Source: Chitinophagales bacterium (GTDB lineage: Bacteria > Bacteroidota > Bacteroidia > Chitinophagales > Chitinophagaceae). From it: a DNA stretch of 64,000 bases. The DNA lies in contig JAFLBK010000004.1 of the NCBI GenBank assembly GCA_017303335.1, positions 186,001 through 250,000 of the forward strand, written 5' to 3'. A program made the translations under genes and the position numbers. Shown here piece by piece: positions 42,847-50,902 of the stretch (its first letter is position 1; each line of letters opens with the position of its first letter). Under the pieces are notes generated by a model. It searched no databases. It saw only the letters and a program-made list of their open reading frames with translations, and had not been told where the DNA came from.

Positions 42847-45069
42847 CTAAAAGAAAACAGCGAGTTTAACCCGGGCATAAATGGGCGTACCGGGTGTGAA
42901 ATGAAGTTCAGTCACCGGGTTCGCCTCATTGTATAGTCTCGATTCGGTGGCGAACTGCGCTTCATTCCAGTTGGTATTGAAAATATTTTCCAGCGCCAGG
43001 CCTACTTCATAACGTGGCCGGGTATAGTTGACCGAAGCATCGAGCAGGAAGTATCCTTTAGCGACGATCGAATTGTCTTCATTGGCCGGGCGGTCTTTGA
43101 TGTAGCGGTAACTGATACCCCCATTGAACCCCTGCACCGATTTGTAATAAATGCCGCCCACACTGGTAAAGGTAGGAGCCAGCGGGATATAGTCATTTCC
43201 TTTCGGTTCACCAATGGCCCTGGGCCTGGTGAAATTGAAATTGGCATTGGCGAAGAATTTTTTACTGAACTGGTAGCGTGCCAGGAGGTCGATGCCCTGC
43301 CGTTTGCTTTTACCGCTGGGTTCGATAACACCCGCGTCGCCCACGTACACAAATTCCTGGTCGAGGTGGAGGTACCAGGCGGCGAGGCTCAGGTAAAGGT
43401 TCTTCGTGGGTTTAAGGATCATACCCAGGTCGGTACCATAGGCCGCGGGCAATATTTCTCTTCCGCTGTTTTCTACCACCACCCTGGTATCATTGCTGTG
43501 GAATCCCTTGCCGGCTTTTACAAAGAACTGCAGGTATGGATTGACGCTGTACTGGATATTCAGTTTCGGACTCAGGATCGCTTTCCGTTGTGCGGGTAAT
43601 TGCACGGTACTGAGTTTGTCGGCATAGCGGAAATGAAAATAGTCGAGCCGCAGGCCGGCATCGATGATCCAGTTGCCGGTATTCAGTTGCTGGCTCATGA
43701 AGGCAAAGGCATTCGCTTCCCGGATATCACCCCGTTTGATATCGCTGATAAACTTCCGGTTCACCACATTGCTTAACCGGCTGTCTCGGGTGGCATCATA
43801 GCGTATGCCGGCTCCGTAGGTGGAGTAGAGGGTGCTCTTGCCGATAAAATGCTGCTGGCTGAATTTAGACTGGTACCCAAAAATATTCCGGCTTTCGCCC
43901 TGCTCGATCTCATCGCCGTTAACGGGGTCGTTTAGGTAGAAGGTGAAATTGGAATAAAGTGTGAACAGGTAGCGGCTGTAATAGACCTGGTTCTCCCAAC
44001 TGCTTCCGTTATGGAAACGGGTGTTGAGTTGCAGGTTGGCATTGAATCTTGCCGTATTACCGCCTTCGCTGGGGTCAATGCTTCCAAAACGATCGATCGT
44101 TCCATCGGCAACCGCCCGTTCAGGTACCTGCCCGCTTGCATCCCAGCTGCTCGAGAAAGAAGAAAGCGTGGCGCTCAGGTTTGTTTTTCCGGAAACCTGG
44201 AGATTGTACTTGCCAAAAAGGTTCAGCCGCCTGAAAACCTGTTTGCTGATGGTAGGTCCGTCGGTATAATTGAAATCGGCGGCGATGTAAGCGCTTTGCC
44301 TGTCTTTGTTTTTCTTCAGCAGATCAATCATCGCCAGGGTGCGGAAGGAATTGAAGCGTCCGCCTTCTACCTGTACAAGACTCCGTGCGATATTCTTATA
44401 CGTGGAAAAAGAAACATAGCCGGCCGTGTTGAGGTTTCCCTGGCGGGTATAATAGGGGCCTGCGCCGAAATCGATGTTGTTCACCGTTTCCGGGATGATG
44501 AAATGCGCATCCGCGTAGCCTTGTCCGTGTGCATGGCTCACCATGTTCACCGGCATGCCGTCGACAGATACCTGTACATCGGTGCCATGATCCACATCGA
44601 ATCCGCGGAGAAAGATCTGCTCTGCCTTACCGCCGCCGGCGTGCTGGGCGATGAACAGTCCGGGTACAAGCCGCAGGAGTTCCTGGGTATTCTTTACCGG
44701 GCGGATATCGAGGTCGATCTTACTGAGCGAACTGAAGCGTGACACGGCATTGCTTTGCAATACCACATCCTTCAGGTCGATCACATCGGGTGTAAGTGAA
44801 ATGAGCGTAAGCGATCGCGGGTTTGTTTCGATGAGTGCGGCTTTGTATCCTACAAAAGATACCTGTACCCGCTTGCATGACGGCAATACAAAATCGCCAT
44901 GGGCGTTGGTGCTTGTCCGGGATGTTGGGTCATCGGCGTTTATTACCAGCGCCGATTCGATCGGCTGGCGGCTCACCGCATCCACTACGTTGCCACGGAT
45001 ACTTTGGGTACGGCCCGGCAGGGCAATTAATAACAGCATGACAACAACAGTTGCCTGTATATAGCGCAT
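42847..45069 (-). CDS. TonB-dependent receptor next to HupE/UreJ
   Basis: The product (740 residues from ATG 45069) has the signal peptide MRYIQATVVVMLLLIALPGR, a CarboxypepD_reg-like domain (IRGNVVDAVSRQPIESALVI), and a plug. The plug shows NTQELLRLVPGLFIAQHAGG, FLRGFDVDHGTDVQVSVDGM and a His-rich NMVSHAHGQGYADAHFI stretch. A barrel ending in PIYARVKLAVFF follows. His-rich loops and the HupE neighbour suggest a metal or metal-chelate substrate, by inference. It is translationally adjacent to the HupE gene. Confidence 0.92.
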   Translation of the reverse strand: MRYIQATVVVMLLLIALPGRTQSIRGNVVDAVSRQPIESALVINADDPTSRTSTNAHGDFVLPSCKRVQVSFVGYKAALIETNPRSLTLISLTPDVIDLKDVVLQSNAVSRFSSLSKIDLDIRPVKNTQELLRLVPGLFIAQHAGGGKAEQIFLRGFDVDHGTDVQVSVDGMPVNMVSHAHGQGYADAHFIIPETVNNIDFGAGPYYTRQGNLNTAGYVSFSTYKNIARSLVQVEGGRFNSFRTLAMIDLLKKNKDRQSAYIAADFNYTDGPTISKQVFRRLNLFGKYNLQVSGKTNLSATLSSFSSSWDASGQVPERAVADGTIDRFGSIDPSEGGNTARFNANLQLNTRFHNGSSWENQVYYSRYLFTLYSNFTFYLNDPVNGDEIEQGESRNIFGYQSKFSQQHFIGKSTLYSTYGAGIRYDATRDSRLSNVVNRKFISDIKRGDIREANAFAFMSQQLNTGNWIIDAGLRLDYFHFRYADKLSTVQLPAQRKAILSPKLNIQYSVNPYLQFFVKAGKGFHSNDTRVVVENSGREILPAAYGTDLGMILKPTKNLYLSLAAWYLHLDQEFVYVGDAGVIEPSGKSKRQGIDLLARYQFSKKFFANANFNFTRPRAIGEPKGNDYIPLAPTFTSVGGIYYKSVQGFNGGISYRYIKDRPANEDNSIVAKGYFLLDASVNYTRPRYEVGLALENIFNTNWNEAQFATESRLYNEANPVTELHFTPGTPIYARVKLAVFF

Positions 45070-45152
45070 AAAAATTTTTTGAGTGAAGAACAATCGATTC
45101 TATTTGCACGGTAAAACTGCAGGCGCAATAAGTGCCCCATGCGTGCATCAAG

Positions 45153-45521
45153 CTATATAATAACTCTATCCGGGGGAGGCTCCGCAGCCTGCGGTAACGG
45201 ATCGGGCAGGCCGTTGGTGAGCATGGATTGAAAAAATACCGCCTGGGTATAAGGCAATGCGTGATTGATGGTTGTTGCCAGGTGATCGGATATGCTGTTG
45301 TCTTTCTTTGAACTGGTTTGGTCCTTCGGCGCCGCTTCTTCCTTTGCCACGTCAATCACTTCTTTGTGTACATGGAATTTACCGTTTTCGTAATGAACGG
45401 TTGCCATATGCTGTGCGAAATAAAAGATATGTGCGATGGTATCCGAGATATAGGGCGACACCGGCTTCAGCATCAGGGCTGAGTAGGAAAGAAGCAGTAT
45501 GTACAAAGGTATCCGTTTCAT
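45153..45521 (-). CDS. Small secreted/membrane-anchored hypothetical protein with His-containing motif
   Basis: The 122-residue product has an N-terminal hydrophobic segment (KRIPLYILLLSYSALMLKPV) and the motif HYENGKFHVHKEVID at about residues 44-58. A charged linker and a Pro-rich end follow. Proteins with this H-Y-E-N-G-K-x-H-V-H-x-E motif are found next to metal-related TonB receptors in Bacteroidota, in recall. It may bind metal. It is upstream of the TonB receptor on the same strand (83-base gap). Confidence 0.72.
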   Translation of the reverse strand: MKRIPLYILLLSYSALMLKPVSPYISDTIAHIFYFAQHMATVHYENGKFHVHKEVIDVAKEEAAPKDQTSSKKDNSISDHLATTINHALPYTQAVFFQSMLTNGLPDPLPQAAEPPPDRVII

Positions 45522-45610
45522 GTTTTGGCGCCGGTAGCGAAACTAATGATGCTTTCAGGTATTTACGAAATTTTGGTACAGCCGGATTCAGGCAGGGAAG
45601 GCCGGGAAAT

Positions 45611-45640
45611 AAAAAAGCGGAGATCGCTCTCCGCCTTTTC
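45611..45640 (-). terminator. Rho-independent terminator after the DUF4331 pair
   Basis: On the minus strand a perfect 7-bp GC-rich stem (GCGGAGA / TCTCCGC) around a GCGA loop is followed by six T. It lies 13 bases after the stop of the 45,654-46,184 gene and separates the DUF4331 genes from the receptor unit. Confidence 0.85.
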
Positions 45641-45653
45641 ATCGGGTACGGAA

Positions 45654-46184
45654 TTACCAGGGACTGGCCAGGTACGGAAATGAGGCGGAAAAGGCCTTAT
45701 CATTGGCGTTCACATTGTCTTTGGTGAGTGCCGGGTTGCTGGTAGCTGTTGGGCCGCCAAATATTAACGTGAGCTCATTATCAATAACATCATCCGACAA
45801 ACCACGGCCAGTGAGGTAGTCAGTTGTTGAAGTAAAGAATTTTGTGGGACCTGTAGTCGAAACATTTAATATGTCAGTAGCCAGAACACTGGTAAAAACA
45901 GTGGCGTTCAAGCCTAATACATTGGTTGTATACGCCGGATTCAGGGCCAGGAGCCTTGCCTGGAACTTGGCCTGGAAAGCCGCGTTCTGACTGGCGGGTG
46001 TGGCTACATTGAAGGCGTCTTTGTCGGCCGCTGATACATTAAATACGGTATTGATCGCCGGGCGGCCCATCTGGTCCTGCTGCTGGTAATATATGGTTGG
46101 CGCAGGCGTATCGTCGTCTTTTTTGCAGGATGCCGCCAGCAGGCTGCCTCCCAACAGGATCGCTAAGAATTGTATTGTTTTCAT
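45654..46184 (-). CDS. DUF4331-related lipoprotein (C-terminal-half type)
   Basis: The 176-residue product has a lipoprotein signal (MKTIQFLAILLGGSLLAASC). The mature part contains YYQQQDQMGRPAINTVFN, then TATPASQ-like and LNPAYTTNVLGLNATVFTSV segments, and YLTGRGLSDDVIDNELTLIF. QMGRPAINTVF corresponds to the second half of DUF4331 proteins; the first half is encoded by the neighbouring gene. A single long DUF4331 gene is thus replaced by two short ones. The two are 25 bases apart and surely co-transcribed. Function is unknown. Confidence 0.82.
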   Translation of the reverse strand: MKTIQFLAILLGGSLLAASCKKDDDTPAPTIYYQQQDQMGRPAINTVFNVSAADKDAFNVATPASQNAAFQAKFQARLLALNPAYTTNVLGLNATVFTSVLATDILNVSTTGPTKFFTSTTDYLTGRGLSDDVIDNELTLIFGGPTATSNPALTKDNVNANDKAFSASFPYLASPW

Positions 46185-46209
46185 TGTTGATTCGTTTTTT
46201 ATTTACTGA

Positions 46210-46875
46210 TCAGATTTTCTTTTTGGTTTCCAGCCACACATTCACCGTACCACTGCCGCCCAGCATGCTCTTCGGAACTTCCACCACGATGCTCAGCACG
46301 TTGGTGCCCGCGAACGTATCGGTGCCCGGGTTGGCGAAACCGGTATACGTACCGGCCAGGATTCCTTTATAGCGATCCAGGTCGAAAAAGAAAGGATCGT
46401 CGCGTGGACCGGCAAACAATTTCATGCCGCTGGTGCTGCTACCAATGGTTGGAGTGGCCGCGCCGTAGGCGGTGACCACCGCGGAAACCGTGGCGCTTCC
46501 CTCGATTTTACTTCTTGTGCCTTTTTCAGAAGGGGAAACAGGGCCGTACACGTTCATGCGGTTGGAAGCCGCGTCGTACTTGCATTGAATCACGAGGTCT
46601 TCGATGTTGTCGGCATTGTTGTCGATGTTGAACTCCAGGAGCGTGTTCTCATCGAATTTGGCTGCTCCCGTGCTTCCCGGCGATAACAATCCCTGGGTAT
46701 TGGCCACAAATACAAGGTTGTTGGCGTCCTGTGCCCGGAATACATACAGGTCGGTGATATCTCCCGGCTGGGCGGTAACGGCAGGCGTATCGATGTGATC
46801 GGCCGCGTAAAGAATACCACCGGTGATCATCGTTGCCGCCGCGATGGCAGCCAGCAACAGTTTTCTTTTTTTCAT
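46210..46875 (-). CDS. DUF4331 domain-containing secreted protein
   Basis: The product (221 residues from ATG 46875) has a signal peptide (KKRKLLLAAIAAATMITGGI). It shows the DUF4331 hallmark DHIDTPAVTAQPGDITDLYV, then FNIDNNADNIEDLVIQCKYD, and FAGPRDDPFFFDLDRYKGIL, ending in VEVPKSMLGGSGTVNVWLET. DUF4331 is a conserved family of unknown function, frequently beside HupE/UreJ. The frame runs to 46926, but 46875 begins the signal peptide. It is first in the DUF4331-DUF4331 unit. Confidence 0.88.
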   Translation of the reverse strand: MKKRKLLLAAIAAATMITGGILYAADHIDTPAVTAQPGDITDLYVFRAQDANNLVFVANTQGLLSPGSTGAAKFDENTLLEFNIDNNADNIEDLVIQCKYDAASNRMNVYGPVSPSEKGTRSKIEGSATVSAVVTAYGAATPTIGSSTSGMKLFAGPRDDPFFFDLDRYKGILAGTYTGFANPGTDTFAGTNVLSIVVEVPKSMLGGSGTVNVWLETKKKI

Positions 46876-46999
46876 TGTAGGTGATTTTGATGAATGATTT
46901 CGGTTTGTTTGTCGGTTATGCGACATCCTGTACAGTTACGGTAAATGGGCAAAGCCGGATTTGTAACCGGAAAAATTTTTTCATCGGCTCCCGAATTTC

Positions 47000-47007
47000 T
47001 ACTTTTG
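47000..47007 (+). promoter_or_regulatory. Bacteroidota-type -7 element (TACTTTTG)
   Basis: TACTTTTG matches TAnnTTTG, 80 bases upstream of the EVE-domain gene. An AT-rich leader with direct repeats would separate it from the start. Confidence 0.4.
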
Positions 47008-47030
47008 AAATCCGGGTTACACCCATTCGT

Positions 47031-47083
47031 GATTTTTAATTCTTCATTTTTAATTCTTCATTTTTAATTTTTAATTCTTAATT
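47031..47083. repeat. AT-rich direct repeat leader
   Basis: TTTTTAATTCTTCA-like units are repeated about four times in tandem (TTCATTTTTAA core) right up to the EVE-domain ATG. A similar AT-rich stretch precedes the gene at 36367. Confidence 0.6.
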
Positions 47084-47087
47084 CCTT

Positions 47088-47498
47088 ATGGCATTGTGGT
47101 TAGTCAAATCCGAACCCTCCGTTTACAGCTGGGATCAGCTGGTGGCCGAAAAGCAAACCTGCTGGAGCGGCGTACGCAATTACGCGGCACGTATCAACCT
47201 GAACAACATGAAGAAGGGCGATGAAGTACTGTTCTACCACAGCAACGAAGGGGTGGAGATCGTGGGCATCGCTAAGGTGGCGAAAGAAGCCTACCCGGAT
47301 CCCACGACCGACGATAACCGCTGGGTGGCCGTGGATATCAGGCCGGTCAGGAAATTGAAAAAGCCGGTTCCGCTTGCCGTACTCAAAGCCGATAAGCGTT
47401 TTGCCGATATGGATCTTGTGCGCCTCGGCCGGCTGAGTGTGCAAACCGTAAAGCCCGCCGAATGGGACATGATCATGAAACTGGCGGGGGAAAAGTAA
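47088..47498 (+). CDS. EVE domain-containing protein
   Basis: The 136-residue protein consists of one EVE domain, a PUA-like fold that binds modified bases in DNA or RNA. Family features are MALWLVKSEPSVYSWDQLV, WSGVRNYAARINLNNMKKGD, FYHSNEGVEIVGIAKVAKEA, YPDPTTDDNRWVAVDIRP and RLSVQTVKPAEWDMI. Length is normal. It stands alone between the DUF4331 unit (divergent) and the DUF4349 gene. Confidence 0.94.
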   Translation: MALWLVKSEPSVYSWDQLVAEKQTCWSGVRNYAARINLNNMKKGDEVLFYHSNEGVEIVGIAKVAKEAYPDPTTDDNRWVAVDIRPVRKLKKPVPLAVLKADKRFADMDLVRLGRLSVQTVKPAEWDMIMKLAGEK

Positions 47499-47501
47499 TA
47501 A

Positions 47502-47652
47502 TTGGTTGATTGATCGATGTGCTGATTTGATAATTGTGAAGAATACGTAATAGGGCCTTGTTCTCTTACAGAGGAATAAGCCAGAAGGCAGCCTCACATT
47601 ACCCTTTACCACATCATCACATCAGCATATCGCCGCATCAGCACATCTTCTT
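47502..47652. repeat. Intergenic repeats with GATGTGCTGAT / CACATCAGCA units
   Basis: GATCGATGTGCTGATTTGAT (47513-47532) on the left is answered by several ATCACATCAGCATAT / CATCAGCACATC units (47609-47648) on the right, giving an imperfect inverted repeat. Units are 10-14 bases and uneven, so this is not CRISPR. The gap between the EVE and DUF4349 genes holds nothing else. Confidence 0.6.
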
Positions 47653-47733
47653 TATTTCATTTAACATTCAGCAGCGGTTACCTTGTTTGATCATTTTGTA
47701 TCAATGAGCATCTCACACACTAAACTCATTGTT

Positions 47734-48636
47734 ATGAAAACGAAACTTCTTGCTATTTCCCTGGTAACCCTTTTTTTCTTCACCGCCTGCCACCAGGCTT
47801 CCAGATCAAACGAAACAGACAGCTTCGGTCTTGCCGAACTCAAAATGGAAGAACCGCTTCAGAAATTGGAGCGTGACAAACAGCAGATACCGGTTGGTAC
47901 AATCTCAGCAACCGACAGCACGGCTTCGCCGCTGCAGACCAGCAAATCCACAAACCCCGACTGGGATAAAAAAATGATCAAGACCGGGTCCTTGCGGGTG
48001 GAAGTGAAAAATTTCCGCAACTTCAGCAACAGTGTTCATACGAATATCAAACGCTTCGGCGCCTATATCGCCCAGGAAGAACAAACCAGCACCGATGAAA
48101 AAGCGGAAACGGTTATTACCATCAAGGTGCCGGTGGATCAGTTCGAGAACATGATCAACCAGTTGCCGGGTGAAGAAGACAAAGTGCTGGAACGGAAGAT
48201 CAGTACCGAGGATGTAACCGGCGATATCGTTGATACGAAAGCGAGGCTGGAAGCACGGAAACAGATGCGGGCGAAATACCTGGAATTGCTGAAGCAATCG
48301 AAGAACATGGAAGATGCGCTGAGTGTTCAGAACAGCGTGAACGGGGTGCAGGAAGAGATCGAATCGGCCGCTGGCCGTGTGCAGGCGCTCAGCCACCAGG
48401 CGCTTTTCAGTACGATTAATCTTACGTTCTTTCAACCGGCGGCCGGTTATTCGGCGCCCGATGCCAATCCCGGTTTTCTTACCCGCATTGGCCAGGCCTT
48501 CAAAACAGGCGGTACCTGGCTGGCCGACCTCTTTGTTGGATTGATATCCGTATGGCCCTTATTGCTTGTGATCGGGTTGCTTTATATCGGTTGGAAGAAA
48601 ATGAAACCGGTTAGAACCGTTGCCGGTAACCCATAA
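47734..48636 (+). CDS. DUF4349 domain-containing lipoprotein
   Basis: The product (300 residues from ATG 47734) has a lipoprotein signal (MKTKLLAISLVTLFFFTAC). The DUF4349 domain contains KMIKTGSLRVEVKNFRN, ETVITIKVPVDQFENMINQL and STEDVTGDIVDTKARLEARK. A coiled-coil segment is followed by a C-terminal membrane helix (VGLISVWPLLLVIGLLYIGW). The frame is open from 47683, but the signal peptide sets the start. The family is an envelope protein of unknown function. Confidence 0.9.
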   Translation: MKTKLLAISLVTLFFFTACHQASRSNETDSFGLAELKMEEPLQKLERDKQQIPVGTISATDSTASPLQTSKSTNPDWDKKMIKTGSLRVEVKNFRNFSNSVHTNIKRFGAYIAQEEQTSTDEKAETVITIKVPVDQFENMINQLPGEEDKVLERKISTEDVTGDIVDTKARLEARKQMRAKYLELLKQSKNMEDALSVQNSVNGVQEEIESAAGRVQALSHQALFSTINLTFFQPAAGYSAPDANPGFLTRIGQAFKTGGTWLADLFVGLISVWPLLLVIGLLYIGWKKMKPVRTVAGNP

Positions 48637-48639
48637 TCC

Positions 48640-48784
48640 CAACCGTCTTTGCGATCCCGCTGCAGGCGGGAGAAGCAATCTTGCATTTTTTGGAAGAATC
48701 GTATCCAGGAAAGTATAGTTCTTTTGCGAGATTGCTTCGCTGCCGTTGGTTACGCCATCGCCGGGGCCATGACGTTGCAGTAGC
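48640..48784. repeat. GAAGCAATCT-type intergenic repeat
   Basis: GCGGGAGAAGCAATCTT (near 48667-48683) is mirrored by GCGAGATTGCTTCGCTGCC (near 48736-48754), and a CCCGCTGCAGGCGGG mini-hairpin lies at the left end. The same GAAGCAATCT core occurs at 61,210-61,260, so this is a dispersed repeat family. It fills the gap between convergent DUF4349 and dnaG. Confidence 0.65.
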
Positions 48785-50731
48785 TCATCGGAAAATAACG
48801 GTTCCCAGTTGTTTGGTCAGTTCGATTTCCATCTGCTTGAGGTGCTGATGGGTTTGTACCAGCATCATCTGATCTTCGGGGGAAGTGGTTCGTTCAAGGT
48901 CACGCTGGTTTTCATCCATCAGCCTTTTTATTTTGCGCAACTTGAGGTAATTGAGGGTGGAAAAAACCTCGCTGGCGTAGAGTTCCTCCCGGGTGGCGAT
49001 ATGACCCTCGAAGTGTTCTTTCCAGTTCGGACTGATCTCGTGGTTGAAATCCATGATGCCCACCACGAGTGAACTCATTGGCAGGTCGTCGTGGTAAAGG
49101 AAATTGCGGGCAGTAGGTTCCAGCCCGGCTTCGTACCAGGCTTTGTAGGTTTGATATACCCGAACCAGCTCCCGGTTATCGATCAGTTCTTCCAGGTGGT
49201 TCTCTTCGATCTCCTTGAAAATATATTCAGCTACTTTCTGTTCTTCATTCCAGGGTTTCAGTCCGAATTCGAGCAAGCTGCGTATCATCGCCTGCTCGTG
49301 CATCTCGTCGCGGTTGAACAGGGCCAGTGCCTCCGGCGATGCTTCGGGTTCGCCGTCGATGCCCGGTATGGGTTCGGTATATGGCTGTTCGCGGCTGGCA
49401 CGTTGTTCTTCCTTGTTTACTTTTTCGCGGATGAATTTATTCACGAGGGCGTGCAGGCCGCTTTCTTCGATCCGCAGTATCTCGGCGCATTGCTTGATAT
49501 AATCCTGCTGCCTGGTAAAATCTTCGGCCTTGTTGATGCGGGAGATCGTTTCCGCCACCTGGTTCACCACGAGCGATTTTTTGTTGCTGTCGTTCCCGGC
49601 ATCTTTCAACGCGATATCGAGCTGGAAGAGGATGAAATCCTTCTTATTGTCACGCACAAATTCATTGAAGGCCGCGGCGCCCACCTTATTCACGTAACTA
49701 TCCGGGTCTTCGCCATCGGGGATCAGCACCAGTTTTACGTTCAGGCTTTCTTCCAGCGCCAGGTCGAGCCCACGCAGCGCCGCCTTGATTCCGGCATTAT
49801 CGCCGTCGTATACAATGGTGAGGTTATTCGTGTATTTTTTGATAAGCCGGAGCTGATCGGGAGTAAGCGAAGTACCGCCGCTGGCCACCACGTTTTCGAT
49901 ACCGGCCTGGTGCAGGCTGATCACATCGGTATATCCTTCCACGAGCAAACATTCGTCGGCCTTATCGATCGCCTGGCGGGCGAAATAGGAGCCGTAGAGG
50001 ATCTTGCTCTTCACATAGATCTCATTCTCGGGGGTATTGATGTATTTGGGGGCTTTGTCGTTTTTCTTGATGATGCGTGCGCCGAAGCCGAGCACTTTAC
50101 CGCTTTGGTTGTGCACCGGGAAAATGATGCGGCCCCGGTAATTGTCGTAGGCATTGCCGTCGCGTACATTCACCAGTCCGCTCTTTTGCAGCAGTTCGAG
50201 GCTGTACTGCGAGTCGAGCGCAGCCCGGGTAAAGCCATCCCTCGCTTCGGGATTATATCCCAACTGGAACTTGCGGATGATCTCTTCCCGGAACCCGCGT
50301 TCCTTGAGGTAGCTCAGGGCGATGTCTTGCCCTTCCTCGGAGCTGAACAGGGTATCGCTGAAGAATTTCTGGGCAAAGCCGTTGATGATGTAGAGGCTAT
50401 CGGCTACCTGTTGCTGTTGTTTGTACTCCGGGCTGGTTTCGGTTTCTTCGATCTCTACATTATACCGGGCGGCCAGCCAGCGCAGGGCTTCCACATAACT
50501 GTACTTCTCGTGTTCCATCAGGAAACTGATGGTATTGCCGCTGCGGCCGCACCCGAAGCACTTGTATATTTCCTTGGAAGCGGATACGGTGAACGAAGGT
50601 GTTTTCTCATTGTGAAAAGGACAGAGGCCAAGGTAATTGGCGCCCCGTTTCTTCAGTTTAACGAATGACCCCACGATCTCGACGATGTCGATCCGGCTGA
50701 GTATCTGTTGTATGCTGTTCTGGGATATCAC
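48785..50731 (-). CDS. dnaG: DNA primase
   Basis: The 648-residue primase makes RNA primers for replication. The N-terminal CHC2 zinc site is Cys37-x2-His40 ... Cys58-x2-Cys61 (LCPFHNEKTPSF; IYKCFGCGRSGN). The catalytic core follows, with FPVHNQSGKVLGFGARI and the Toprim motifs LVEGYTDVISLHQAG and IVYDGDNAGIKAALRG. A C-terminal helicase-binding helical region ends it. Translation starts at GTG (GTG ATA TCC; MISQNSIQQIL). No rpoD or rpsU is nearby, unlike the classic macromolecular synthesis operon. Confidence 0.96.
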   Translation of the reverse strand: MISQNSIQQILSRIDIVEIVGSFVKLKKRGANYLGLCPFHNEKTPSFTVSASKEIYKCFGCGRSGNTISFLMEHEKYSYVEALRWLAARYNVEIEETETSPEYKQQQQVADSLYIINGFAQKFFSDTLFSSEEGQDIALSYLKERGFREEIIRKFQLGYNPEARDGFTRAALDSQYSLELLQKSGLVNVRDGNAYDNYRGRIIFPVHNQSGKVLGFGARIIKKNDKAPKYINTPENEIYVKSKILYGSYFARQAIDKADECLLVEGYTDVISLHQAGIENVVASGGTSLTPDQLRLIKKYTNNLTIVYDGDNAGIKAALRGLDLALEESLNVKLVLIPDGEDPDSYVNKVGAAAFNEFVRDNKKDFILFQLDIALKDAGNDSNKKSLVVNQVAETISRINKAEDFTRQQDYIKQCAEILRIEESGLHALVNKFIREKVNKEEQRASREQPYTEPIPGIDGEPEASPEALALFNRDEMHEQAMIRSLLEFGLKPWNEEQKVAEYIFKEIEENHLEELIDNRELVRVYQTYKAWYEAGLEPTARNFLYHDDLPMSSLVVGIMDFNHEISPNWKEHFEGHIATREELYASEVFSTLNYLKLRKIKRLMDENQRDLERTTSPEDQMMLVQTHQHLKQMEIELTKQLGTVIFR

Positions 50732-50902
50732 TTGTTACCAATCGGGAAAAGGGCCTGTAATTTACTGCACTTTCGGCAGGCCGCGTCATTTTTTTGCCAT
50801 TGCCGGAAAATATGAGAATCGGTTTTTATAGATGAAATTTTAGTGTAAAAATCCGCAGACCCGCCAATTATAGCTACCTTTAAGCCCCAAAAATCAATAG
50901 AA

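Noticed and set aside
42847..45069. SusC of a glycan-uptake locus
   Set aside because: No SusD-like lipoprotein or glycoside hydrolase is adjacent; the HupE neighbour and His-rich plug argue for another ligand.
47502..47652. Repeated CACATCAGCA units suggested a CRISPR array
   Set aside because: Units are too short, uneven and partly inverted, with no regular spacers and no cas genes in the window.
49091..50668. 525-codon plus-strand ORF opposite dnaG
   Set aside because: Antisense shadow; dnaG on the other strand has zinc-finger and Toprim motifs, and this frame is rich in Phe/Val/Gly without domains.
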